Origin: a virus
Direction: 5' to 3' (one strand)
DNA: 45,333 nucleotides
IMG/VR virus record: IMGVR_UViG_3300047494_000194
Coordinates: 1 to 45,333 of that record
Numbering within the stretch: the first letter of the stretch is position 1; each line of letters starts with the position of its first letter. Position numbers and translations under genes: made by a program. A model generated the notes under the pieces. That model was not told the origin of the DNA. It worked only from the letters and a program-made list of their open reading frames with translations, and made no database searches. This document shows positions 1-7,569 of this stretch, piece after piece.

Positions 1-435
1 GGTGCCGGCTCCAGCGCGACCGTCCCGCAGGTGCAGTATGAAGATCTCGGCATCACGTTGAAGACGACACCGACCGTAATGCGCTCGAACCTCATCCAGT
101 TGCACATCGACCTGAAGCTCGAGGCGCTGCAGGGCGCGAGCCTGAACAACATTCCCGTACTGACAAGCAGCAACTTCGTCTCCGACATCACGGTGCAGGA
201 CGGCCAGACCGCGATCATGCTTTCGGATGTCTCGAAGTCAGAGGCGGCCAGCATCAACGGCCTGGCTGGTGTGGGCGAGCTGCCGGGCTTCTCGGAGACG
301 CTGTCCGACAACTCGAGGGATACGGATCGCGCAGAGCTGATCATGCTGGTGACGCCGCACCTGGTGCGCCGGCGTGCGAACAATCTGGCCAGCCGCGCCA
401 TTCCCTTCCATAGCTCGGTGCCGGCAGAGTATTGA
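1..435 (+). CDS. secretin C-terminal part (type II/III secretion or pilus outer-membrane channel), 5' truncated by window
   Basis: The frame is open from base 1 and ends at TGA 433-435, so only the C-terminal ~144 residues are present. They carry the usual end of a secretin: a VQYEDLGITLKTTPTV-like beta segment, a VTVQDGQTAIML strand, a LPGFS turn, and the closing ELIMLVTPHLV strand. Secretins form the outer-membrane gate of type II/III secretion, type IV pili and Flp pili. Which system this one serves cannot be read from the fragment. It is a host gene lying outside the prophage, followed by two tRNA genes. Confidence 0.85.
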   Translation, partial: GAGSSATVPQVQYEDLGITLKTTPTVMRSNLIQLHIDLKLEALQGASLNNIPVLTSSNFVSDITVQDGQTAIMLSDVSKSEAASINGLAGVGELPGFSETLSDNSRDTDRAELIMLVTPHLVRRRANNLASRAIPFHSSVPAEY

Positions 436-512
436 GTCTGCGCGACCAGGATCCTAATGCCCGGCAAACGTTGACCTGAAGCCTCAACACCGATATAGTC
501 ATAGAGGTACGA

Positions 513-587
513 GCGGGAGTAGCTCAGTGGTAGAGTGCTTCCTTGCCAAGGAAGATGTCGCCGGTTCGACCCCGGTCTCCCGCTCCA
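513..587 (+). tRNA. tRNA-Gly (anticodon GCC), CCA encoded
   Basis: Cloverleaf with acceptor GCGGGAG (513-519) pairing CTCCCGC (577-583), discriminator T and encoded CCA to 587. The anticodon loop is TTGCCAA, with GCC at 545-547, reading glycine GGC codons. The T arm contains GGTTCGACCCC. Host gene, just upstream of tRNA-Cys. Confidence 0.95.
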
Positions 588-637
588 AACAAACCCCCAT
601 CTGCGGTACACTTCACACACAATTCCGCTTTATCCGA

Positions 638-712
638 GGCGCGGTACCCAAGTGGTAAGGGAGAGGTCTGCAAAACCTTTATGCGTCGGTTCGATCCCGA
701 CCCGCGCCTCCA
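638..712 (+). tRNA. tRNA-Cys (anticodon GCA), CCA encoded; prophage integration target
   Basis: Acceptor GGCGCGG (638-644) pairs with CCGCGCC (702-708), then T and CCA (710-712). The anticodon GCA is at 670-672 in the loop CTGCAAA. Its 3' two thirds is the left copy of the attachment repeat, so the phage rebuilt an intact tRNA on insertion. Confidence 0.95.
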
Positions 713-715
713 CAC
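662..715. repeat. attL: attL core, 54-bp exact direct repeat of 44686-44739
   Basis: Bases 662-715 run from the anticodon stem through the T arm and CCA of tRNA-Cys plus three bases. They are identical to 44686-44739, and the bases on either side differ (g661 against t44685; t716 against c44740). This is the classical signature of tyrosine-recombinase integration into a tRNA 3' end and fixes the prophage limits. Confidence 0.95.
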
Positions 716-758
716 TTTCAATAACTTAGAAGACTTCAGCGGGTCTCTTCTGGGCGGT

Positions 759-777
759 GTAGGGGAAATTGTAGGGG
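759..777 (+). repeat. arm-type site candidate near attL
   Basis: Two GTAGGGG units joined by a 5-bp AAATT spacer form a 19-bp sequence. An almost identical 19-mer (one base different, same orientation) lies at 44564-44582 near attR. It is 44 bp inside the attL core and just past the stop of the left recombinase. Likely binding site of the integrase amino-terminal domain. Confidence 0.55.
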
Positions 778-796
778 TGGGTGGTGGGGCTGCTGG

Positions 797-1705
797 CTAG
801 AACCTCAGCGAGTCGTTTGGCGCGTTCACCAGGTCCTGTTTGCCGCCCAGGTACCTGTCCGTCGTCATCGAGCTGGCGTGGCCCAGCATGAATTGAATTT
901 GCTCGATCTCCTGACCGCTTCGCCGGCAAAGCTTGGCGCAGGTTCGGCGCAGATCATGCGGCGTGAAGTCCAGCACGCCGATCTTCTTTGCCGCGCTCCT
1001 GACAATCTCCATGATGGTGTCGTTGCTCAATCCCTCCGGATCGAGGGTCAGGCGCCGCAGCAGACGACCTTCACGGATGCCCGATCCGGCCATCCAGGTA
1101 GCGATCGCATCGAACGCGAACGGCGGCAGGGCCACCGACCGCGTCCGACCGCCCTTGCCGCGTAGGTTGCGGATGATCCATCGGTCGCCTTCCATGTCCA
1201 GATGCTCCACGGTCAGGCGCCTCAGCTCATCTTCCCGGAGCCCTGTGCCCAGCAGTACGGCGATGACGCAGTAGTTGCGCAGGTCACGCGGCGTGGTCCG
1301 GGAGTATACGTCCAGCAGCTCCCTGCATTGCGGCGTGGTCAGCCAGGTTCCTGTCTTGATGCCGTGGTTGGGCAGCCCCTGCACGTCGAGCAGCTGTGCC
1401 GCCTCGTCGGCCGAGATCATTTTCTGCCGGCGAGCTTCCTTCACCAGTTGGCGAACCCCGGTGAATCGCACGTTGATGGTGCCGGGGGAGAGGTTTTTGC
1501 GATGCATCTCCAGGCGCCAGTCGATCAGCAGCAACCTGGTGAGCTGGCGGCCGTCGGCAAAATCGTCTAGCGCGTCGATGCCTTTTGCGTACGATCGCCG
1601 GGTATGTACGCTCTTTGTTTGCCTCAAAACAGTTCGGGCGGCCACCGATAGTGCGGGGCCGAACGAGAGCGCGTCGGGAGCGGGGACGAAGGCCAGAGAT
1701 GCCAC
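797..1705 (-). CDS. tyrosine recombinase (left-end integrase, XerC/D-like)
   Basis: A 302-aa tyrosine recombinase of ordinary length. An N-terminal SAM-like domain (about residues 20-95) precedes a catalytic domain with Arg157 (GTGLREDE), Lys184 (RGKGG), His250 and Arg253 (HDLRR), His276 (LGHAS) and nucleophile Tyr285 (TDRYLG), all present. The GTG start is chosen because GGAG lies five bases upstream. The gene reads toward attL and ends 81 bp from the core. It is only distantly like the right-end integrase, which has the more usual int/xis setting, so this enzyme may be a second integrase, a resolvase for a circular form, or a relic of another element. Confidence 0.9.
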   Translation of the reverse strand: MASLAFVPAPDALSFGPALSVAARTVLRQTKSVHTRRSYAKGIDALDDFADGRQLTRLLLIDWRLEMHRKNLSPGTINVRFTGVRQLVKEARRQKMISADEAAQLLDVQGLPNHGIKTGTWLTTPQCRELLDVYSRTTPRDLRNYCVIAVLLGTGLREDELRRLTVEHLDMEGDRWIIRNLRGKGGRTRSVALPPFAFDAIATWMAGSGIREGRLLRRLTLDPEGLSNDTIMEIVRSAAKKIGVLDFTPHDLRRTCAKLCRRSGQEIEQIQFMLGHASSMTTDRYLGGKQDLVNAPNDSLRF

Positions 1706-1814
1706 GGGAGCTCCAGTTTAGCCGGGAAGTGATTTTATGCAAAATCCCGCAAATTTCGAGTTACGGCTAGCCCTGGACGTAATACCCTTACTTTGCAAAC
1801 CGGAGGATGACGCG

Positions 1815-2438
1815 ATGGCTAGGCCGTTTCCGTGGATCAGCAGGCTTCCGGACATCCGGCGATCGGTGTCGAACTCCAAGAGGTCCGGTTACACGCGCAG
1901 GGAGCTTGAGGTGCTGTTCGGGATCTCGGCGCGCGCCGCCGGCCGGCTGCTTGAGCTGCTGGCCGGGCTTGCGATCAATAACTCGCACATGGTAGAGCGG
2001 GACAAGCTACAGACATTCCTGGAGAGCGTTGCCACGGCGCCAAGTGTTCCGCGAATCGTCGAGGAGCTCCGCGGCGACAAAGCGAACCTCAGCCGAGTGA
2101 AGATGCGTCATTTTGTCCCGCATGATCAGGATGAGGTTCCCGTGACGTCCCTGCCCCAGTCGATCCGATTGCGGCCCGGCCGTTTGGAGATCGAGTATGT
2201 CTCCTACGAGGATCTGTTGCTGCAGCTTTACCTGCTCTCGAAGGCCGCCCAGGACGATCCGCTCGCCTTCGAGGCGCGCTGCGAACCGCGGCAGGCCGAA
2301 CTCAGCGACGAGGCCCGTGACGCCCGCTACATCCAATCCGAGATCGAAAGAATGGACCGTGAGATCGCCGCGCGTAGAGCCGGCCGTCCGCCAAACGCAG
2401 AAACGCCGCCCCACCCCCGAAGGGATGAGGCGGCATAG
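1815..2438 (+). CDS. uncharacterised helix-turn-helix-like protein
   Basis: A 207-aa protein starting at ATG 1815 with GGAGG 7-8 bases upstream; the frame is open further upstream but lacks a ribosome site there. Residues ~28-55 (YTRRELEVLFGISARAAGRLLE) look like a winged or simple HTH. The C-terminus is charged and helical (~165-207). It is divergent from the left recombinase across a ~110-bp gap. An excisionase or regulator paired with that recombinase is possible, but I do not recognise the family. Confidence 0.7.
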   Translation: MARPFPWISRLPDIRRSVSNSKRSGYTRRELEVLFGISARAAGRLLELLAGLAINNSHMVERDKLQTFLESVATAPSVPRIVEELRGDKANLSRVKMRHFVPHDQDEVPVTSLPQSIRLRPGRLEIEYVSYEDLLLQLYLLSKAAQDDPLAFEARCEPRQAELSDEARDARYIQSEIERMDREIAARRAGRPPNAETPPHPRRDEAA

Positions 2439-2440
2439 CA

Positions 2441-2469
2441 AGCCAGGCCCAGGACGCGCGATCCTGGCT
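2441..2469. terminator. stem-loop between convergent genes
   Basis: AGCCAGG (2441-2447) and CCTGGCT (2463-2469) form a 7-bp stem. The gap separates the rightward gene ending at 2438 from the leftward late block ending at 2478. There is no clear U tract on either strand, so it is at best a weak bidirectional terminator. Confidence 0.4.
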
Positions 2470-2477
2470 CAATCGTA

Positions 2478-2981
2478 CTAGATCGTGGGATAGCCCAACG
2501 TCTTCGCCTGGGTGTTGTACTGCTTCTTGAACTCGTTCGCGTTCTTCGGCGCCTTGGTCCACGTAGGCGCCACGCTGCGGGTTACGTTCGCCTTGGTGAT
2601 GGTTGCGCTCGCGGTCGGCGCCGGAAACGCCGCCAGCACCGCATCGACTGTGTCGACGATCAGATCCACCAGGCCCTGCGCCTTCGCGCTCACCGGGAAC
2701 AGGTTCAGATCCGACTTCACCAGCGCACCGGCCTCGGCCAGCTCATCGGTCGGCGTACCGCTCTTCCAGTTCGCCACCTGGCCGGAGAACGTCGTGAAGT
2801 CCGTCTGCAGCGTGGCCGCGGCCTCTGTCTTGCCCTCAAACGTCTCAAACGATGCGGCCGCCGTGCCGGCCACTGCCAGCAGCGCAGCGGCCGTCTGCTG
2901 CTCAACACAACCCGCCAGCCCGATCGCTACCACCACCGCCGCGACAATACCCGCCACCTTACCCCAAATCCGCTTCTTCAT
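2478..2981 (-). CDS. phage-encoded lipoprotein, possible lysis protein
   Basis: A 167-aa protein with a lipoprotein signal: basic MKKR, hydrophobic stretch ~8-22, and lipobox LAGC with Cys25. It should be exported and lipidated. The rest is Ala/Thr-rich and helical, with no family I recognise. It is the last gene of the late block, after two small membrane proteins, where phages often place holin and spanin genes. An outer-membrane spanin or other lysis role is inferred from position only. AAGGAG gives the ribosome site, and the leader AAGGAGACACGATG is the same as that of the exported protein at 26909. Confidence 0.75.
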   Translation of the reverse strand: MKKRIWGKVAGIVAAVVVAIGLAGCVEQQTAAALLAVAGTAAASFETFEGKTEAAATLQTDFTTFSGQVANWKSGTPTDELAEAGALVKSDLNLFPVSAKAQGLVDLIVDTVDAVLAAFPAPTASATITKANVTRSVAPTWTKAPKNANEFKKQYNTQAKTLGYPTI

Positions 2982-3009
2982 CGTGTCTCCTTCGCCTCAT
3001 CTCGCCTGG

Positions 3010-3255
3010 TTAGTCCAACAGATCCTGCAGCGGCGATTTCCGCAGGTAAAGCCGTACACATACACCCGCCGCGCCCAAAACCGTGGCGGCAAACTTCAGC
3101 ACTCCGGCGCGCGTCGTCAGGTCCGCTGCCGGCAGCGCCAGCACGGCCGAAACCGTCCCGATCGCCACCGCCACCTCCAACCCCTGCAACCACCCGCGCA
3201 CCTTCGCCGGCAGCCGGTTCCAGGCCGCCGCCATCGTCACAAACATCGCGTCCAT
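3010..3255 (-). CDS. small two-helix membrane protein, holin candidate
   Basis: An 81-aa protein from ATG 3255, preceded by GGAGGA with good spacing; longer upstream frames have no ribosome site. Two hydrophobic segments (about residues 24-45 and 50-70) are followed by a charged tail (LYLRKSPLQ), the topology of a class II holin. It sits between another membrane protein and a lipoprotein. The lysis role is inferred from size, topology and position; no endolysin is seen nearby. Confidence 0.65.
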   Translation of the reverse strand: MDAMFVTMAAAWNRLPAKVRGWLQGLEVAVAIGTVSAVLALPAADLTTRAGVLKFAATVLGAAGVCVRLYLRKSPLQDLLD

Positions 3256-3266
3256 TGCTTCCTCCG

Positions 3267-3479
3267 TTACAACTTCCAGCCGGCCGCATGGCCCACGAAC
3301 GCCACCACGATCGCGCCCAGCACCGTCAGCATCGTCGCCATCATCATGGCCCGCATGGCGCGGATATCCTTCGCCCACCGTTCCAGCCGATCGAGCCGAA
3401 TCGTCACCGGCGGATTGTCCGCGCCATCTCCGATGTACAGATCCACATACATCTTCTCTACCTTCTCAACTGCACCCAT
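3267..3479 (-). CDS. small membrane-anchored protein (possible lysis accessory)
   Basis: 70 aa. A soluble N-terminal half (~1-42, charged, probably helical) leads to one C-terminal transmembrane helix (~46-64). This soluble-helix-plus-anchor layout resembles XhlA-type lysis proteins, though no sequence match is claimed. A purine-rich GAGGGATGGGG tract precedes the ATG. It is followed 11 bases later by the holin candidate. Confidence 0.6.
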   Translation of the reverse strand: MGAVEKVEKMYVDLYIGDGADNPPVTIRLDRLERWAKDIRAMRAMMMATMLTVLGAIVVAFVGHAAGWKL

Positions 3480-3525
3480 GGCCCCACCCCATCCCTCTAC
3501 TGAAAACCCGCACCAAAAAGAAGAA

Positions 3526-6500
3526 CTAGTTGTTCGTCAACTGCGTGGCGACCGCCGCGATGTCGTAGACCGGGCTGCCTGCGATTGCAGCCGCTACCTG
3601 AATATTCGAGGTCGCCGCCACGTTGATACTCTGGGTGACCGACGCCACGCTCGCTGCACCCAAAGTCGTGCACGCCGCCGCCGTGGGCGTGATCGTCTGC
3701 GTCGTGCCACTCGGGTCCGTGTAGGTGATCGACAGCGTAACCGTGGCCGCTGAGACCGCCGTATCGCAGGTTACGTTTGCACTCACCTGCCAGAGAGACG
3801 GATTGCCGGTCGTCGCCAGGGTTGTTGCGGTGGTTGCCCCAGTCCGCTCCCGCGATACGAAGTTGTGGGGGGAGAAAAGCGGCGCATATCCGCTCAGTTG
3901 CCCGAACGCAACAGCGTCGGTTGAGGCTGTACCGTTCGCCATGCCCGTAACCTTCTGCGAGTTCATCGACAGAGGTCCACTCGTGCCGTTGGCCAGGCCC
4001 GCCGCCGAGACTCCCAACCATTGCGTGAAGGAGGTATGGGCGTAGTTATAGAGGCCGAAGCCTATCGTCGCTCCCGCCGAGGTCGTCCAAACGTCCGCGC
4101 TGAAACCCGGACCCGCCGATAATCCCATAGCGTTTGAACCGTTGTCATAAACGCTGTAGTCGCAGCCGTCTATCTTGCCGCTCGTCCCAAGTCCGCAAAG
4201 GTTGTTTCCAAAGCTAATGCCTTGCGTGAGGGTGGGACGAACGCCCGTCGTCACAACCAGGTCGAAGATGCCGGGATTCACCGGCAGGCAGTGGTATCCC
4301 GTTGCGTTGTTCGTGCTGGCGAAGGACGCGGAGCCACCGTGGTAGACGAGGTAGCACTCGCCGCCGTTGGCGTCGGAAATGGTGTGCGTCATCCAGAACG
4401 GAGAATTATTGTAAGCAGGCGGGGTCGGAACGCTGCCCGACCCGTTGAAGTCGCACAACTGCACGCCAGAGCTGTATGTCGCGACGCCGTAGTAGTTGAG
4501 GCCGGGAGCGCACGCTCCACCAGACGGGACCACGTTCAGCGGGTTTATGTTGCAGTTCTGGTCGATTGTGGATGTCGAGTTCGGACAAGGAAGCGTCGTG
4601 GCCACTGGCGTCTGCGCAGCGATAGAGTCGGCGAACTGCGAGAACACCATCGAATGAATGTCCTGCGACCCATTTGTGTTGAAGTGAACGCCGGTCGCCC
4701 AGTAGCCCGAAGAGGCGTTGTACGTCGCTCCCCACCGGTCCTGCACGTTGGTGCAGGCAATGTTGAGGGTGCCGCACATGGTCACAAACGCAGCCGTGTA
4801 CGGGGCGAAGGACGCTGCCGAGGCCGTACTGTTCACCGGCCCCAGCGCAAACAGCACCGAAGGCGGGTTGTTCGTGGACAGCGCCTGCTCATGGGCGATG
4901 AACGCCGTGACCCAGGTGGTGTAGTTGGTCGTGCCAACCGAGTTGTCCACCTCATTTGCCTCACCCATGAAGATGACGCCCTGCGTGCCGTTGACGAGGA
5001 TATCGGTGAAGGCATTCTCCGTCGTTGGCGCTGACCCAAAGCTCTGCGCGTAGGCCGCACCGAGCGCCACGTTGCTCACGCTAACCCCGACACTTCCCGC
5101 CGTCCCCTGCGCGCCGTAGATGTAGCAGTCTCCCGACGCCGTGACCGTCACGCTATGCGTGTTCAGCGGCAGGGTTGTCCCCGCATCGAAACGCCGCGCC
5201 GTGTAACCTCCATTCACCGCACCAGCGACCGCACCGGATGTCGAGTTCGCCGTCCCGAGCGAGGTCGTCCCATCCGCCTGCAACACGCATCCACCCGACG
5301 AACCGCTGGTCGCGTAGTAGAGGTGGAAGGTGTCGAACGGGATGTTGAGGCTCGTGCTGCTGAACGTTGCCACCGCACCCGTCGCAAGGTGCATCAGGCT
5401 GTTGTTTGCGCCCGAATTCTGCGTCGGACCAAGTGACGAGACGGACGTGTCGTGTGTGCCGCTGATGGTCCAGTAGTCGCTGTCCGCAGTCGCAGGCGAC
5501 GCCTGAGAGATCATCACCACCGGAACCAGTCCCGTTCCATTGGACCCGTAACGCGCCACGAGTGCCTTGTAAAGCAGGTCAGGCCAGCGAAACCCCAGCG
5601 CAGGCCCATCGCTGGAGTTGTGCTGGTCGTAGCGTGAATACGAGTCCTCCGCAACCACGATGTTGCAGGGAGCGGCTGCGCAGTTATGCAACGACGCGAG
5701 CCAGGTCTGAAGCGCAGGCCGAGGCACCGCAGACAACTCGAACATCGGCTGTGTCGCCAGCACGTTCCCGATCAGCGTTGACGGCGCACCCGGCAATCCC
5801 CCGCCGCCGCTCTGCGCCACGCACGTATTGCTCTGCGGTTGCCACACAAACCCCGCCGTGTTGCATCCCGTCTGTGTCTGGATCGCCGCCGCGATGGCCG
5901 AGGCCGTCACCGATCCCGCCACACCCAGTTGCGTATAACCAGTCCCATCCGCCGTCGCGCTGATCTCAACCTTCGTCCCCGCCGCCACCGCAACCGTCGC
6001 GCCCGTCGCCCCGCCGGCGTTCACCGTCTGCGCCGTCGTGTTGTTGATGACGTAATCGCCGCCCAGCGGATATACAAGCGACTGCGGAGCACTCAGCGTG
6101 CCGACGATATTCTGATTCCGGTACCACGGCGCAGCCGCTGCCGAGTTCGCCGTCACCGTGCAGCCCGTCGCCGTCAGTACCGTGCAGGTCGCGTTCGTCA
6201 TGGTCACCGTCGTGTTGCCCAGCGAACTATTTCCTGGGCTCGGCACATACAGAGGACCGCCCAGCTGCACCTGCGCCATCGCTGGCGACGCCAGCAGCAG
6301 CAGCGACGCCAGGCGCACTTTACGCCGGCGCAGAAACGGAAAGAACAGGAAGCTCGCCACCACCAGGGGAAACGTCCCGCTCAGCACGTTCGTGCTTTCG
6401 TACAGGTACAGCGACGTCGTCGCACCGTTCTGGTTCACAAACGCCACCGCCGTCGGCGCGTTCATCGGGAAGGCGAAACCACCACTCGTAAACGTGTGCG

Positions 6501-7476
6501 ATCCGCCGGCCAGCAGCACATAACACTTCTGCGAGCTCGCCGTGCAGGTGTAGCTCCCCTGGTTGCCCAGGCCCCCGCTCGTCAGCGTGCCCGTAGCGCC
6601 CGCGAGCACCGCGTTGGTGCCCGAGGACGTCGCCGCCGTCGCGCCGGCCGTCCCGGCGCCCGCAAACGTCCGCGCTGCGCACCCCAGCCCCTGCGTCGCC
6701 GTCTGCGTCGTCGGTCCCACGGCCGTCAGGGTGAAGGTGAAGCTCGTAACGCCCTGCCCTGCGGTGCAGTAGGTGTGCGCCAGGCTGCCCGAGGTGAACG
6801 GCGTGCTCAGCGTCGTGGTGTTCGTCCCATCGCCGATCGTCGCGCTCGCTGGCGTCGAGGTATACGCCGCCGTGAAGGTTGCCGGCGAGCTCGTCACCGC
6901 GCCCGCTTCCACCGTCCCGCACACCGCGCAGGTAAAGGTCGAGATCGCAAACAGTGGAGCCTGGTTCACCGTTACCATGCCGCCAGAGTTCACCAGCTGG
7001 ATACCGTTTCCCTGTACCAGATTCAACAGCGTCTGCGAACCATTCGGCACGCCGTTCGTCTGGAGCGTCGGGCCGCTTCCGCCGCTGCCCCCGGCTATCG
7101 AGAAGTTATAGGGGCCGAAGCTCTGAACCCCCACCTTCAGCGTGTACGCATACTGCCCGGGCAGGAACCATGCTCCGAAATTGCCCTGGAAGTCCGCCGT
7201 CGACGCGCAGCTCGCCGTCATCTGCAGCACCACCTGCGCATTCGTCGGGCACGCCGTCGTCGACGTCGCCGAGTTATACGTCGTCGCCAGCGTTGAGCAG
7301 CTCGCGCCCGAGCAGCTGTAGAACGTCACGCCTGCGCCGGGAATGGCCAGCAGCGGCACCGAAAAGCCCTGCCCTGCCGTCGTCGTCGCGATATAGTCAA
7401 AGCGATAATTCTGACCCAGCGCCGCCACCGGCAGCAGCAACACCAGCATCCGCAAAAAGAACCCGAGTACCTTCAT
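3526..7476 (-). CDS. Sec-exported phage fibre with SGNH-hydrolase-like domain
   Basis: A 1316-aa protein with ribosome site GGAGGGG. It opens with a Sec signal peptide (~1-21, ending AALGQ), then a fibre-type domain (~25-128, ending in the FLPGQYAYTLKVG...FGPYNFSI pattern). A hydrophobic segment plus RRRK follows (~368-386), then a second signal-peptide-like stretch (~387-402). An SGNH-like region has block I AEDSYS (Ser612), block III MGEANE (~837-842) and block V GVHFNTNG (His931). Near the C-terminus (~1180-1205) MNSQKVTGMANGTASTDA resembles the linking motif of tail fibres. Many cysteines lie in close pairs (CSGASC, CAVC, CAAAPC), which fits disulfides outside the cytoplasm. Glycan deacylation by the SGNH domain is inferred; block I has Glu instead of Gly before AspSer. 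Confidence 0.75.
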   Translation of the reverse strand: MKVLGFFLRMLVLLLPVAALGQNYRFDYIATTTAGQGFSVPLLAIPGAGVTFYSCSGASCSTLATTYNSATSTTACPTNAQVVLQMTASCASTADFQGNFGAWFLPGQYAYTLKVGVQSFGPYNFSIAGGSGGSGPTLQTNGVPNGSQTLLNLVQGNGIQLVNSGGMVTVNQAPLFAISTFTCAVCGTVEAGAVTSSPATFTAAYTSTPASATIGDGTNTTTLSTPFTSGSLAHTYCTAGQGVTSFTFTLTAVGPTTQTATQGLGCAARTFAGAGTAGATAATSSGTNAVLAGATGTLTSGGLGNQGSYTCTASSQKCYVLLAGGSHTFTSGGFAFPMNAPTAVAFVNQNGATTSLYLYESTNVLSGTFPLVVASFLFFPFLRRRKVRLASLLLLASPAMAQVQLGGPLYVPSPGNSSLGNTTVTMTNATCTVLTATGCTVTANSAAAAPWYRNQNIVGTLSAPQSLVYPLGGDYVINNTTAQTVNAGGATGATVAVAAGTKVEISATADGTGYTQLGVAGSVTASAIAAAIQTQTGCNTAGFVWQPQSNTCVAQSGGGGLPGAPSTLIGNVLATQPMFELSAVPRPALQTWLASLHNCAAAPCNIVVAEDSYSRYDQHNSSDGPALGFRWPDLLYKALVARYGSNGTGLVPVVMISQASPATADSDYWTISGTHDTSVSSLGPTQNSGANNSLMHLATGAVATFSSTSLNIPFDTFHLYYATSGSSGGCVLQADGTTSLGTANSTSGAVAGAVNGGYTARRFDAGTTLPLNTHSVTVTASGDCYIYGAQGTAGSVGVSVSNVALGAAYAQSFGSAPTTENAFTDILVNGTQGVIFMGEANEVDNSVGTTNYTTWVTAFIAHEQALSTNNPPSVLFALGPVNSTASAASFAPYTAAFVTMCGTLNIACTNVQDRWGATYNASSGYWATGVHFNTNGSQDIHSMVFSQFADSIAAQTPVATTLPCPNSTSTIDQNCNINPLNVVPSGGACAPGLNYYGVATYSSGVQLCDFNGSGSVPTPPAYNNSPFWMTHTISDANGGECYLVYHGGSASFASTNNATGYHCLPVNPGIFDLVVTTGVRPTLTQGISFGNNLCGLGTSGKIDGCDYSVYDNGSNAMGLSAGPGFSADVWTTSAGATIGFGLYNYAHTSFTQWLGVSAAGLANGTSGPLSMNSQKVTGMANGTASTDAVAFGQLSGYAPLFSPHNFVSRERTGATTATTLATTGNPSLWQVSANVTCDTAVSAATVTLSITYTDPSGTTQTITPTAAACTTLGAASVASVTQSINVAATSNIQVAAAIAGSPVYDIAAVATQLTNN

Positions 7477-7491
7477 CCAGACCCCTCCAGA

Positions 7492-7519
7492 AACACAAAG
7501 GCCGCCCCGAAGGACGGCC
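7492..7519 (-). terminator. intrinsic terminator upstream of fibre gene
   Basis: On the minus strand an 8-bp stem (GGCCGUCC with GGGCGGCC, one G-U pair) closes a UUCG loop and is followed by UUUGUGUUU. It lies between the 814-aa ejection-type gene and the exported fibre gene, so it probably limits readthrough and sets the fibre and lysis genes apart as their own expression unit. Confidence 0.75.
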
Positions 7520-7569
7520 CGCTAAAAACCTAGACATTTCCCGACTACGTCATCGTTGAGGCGCAGTGA

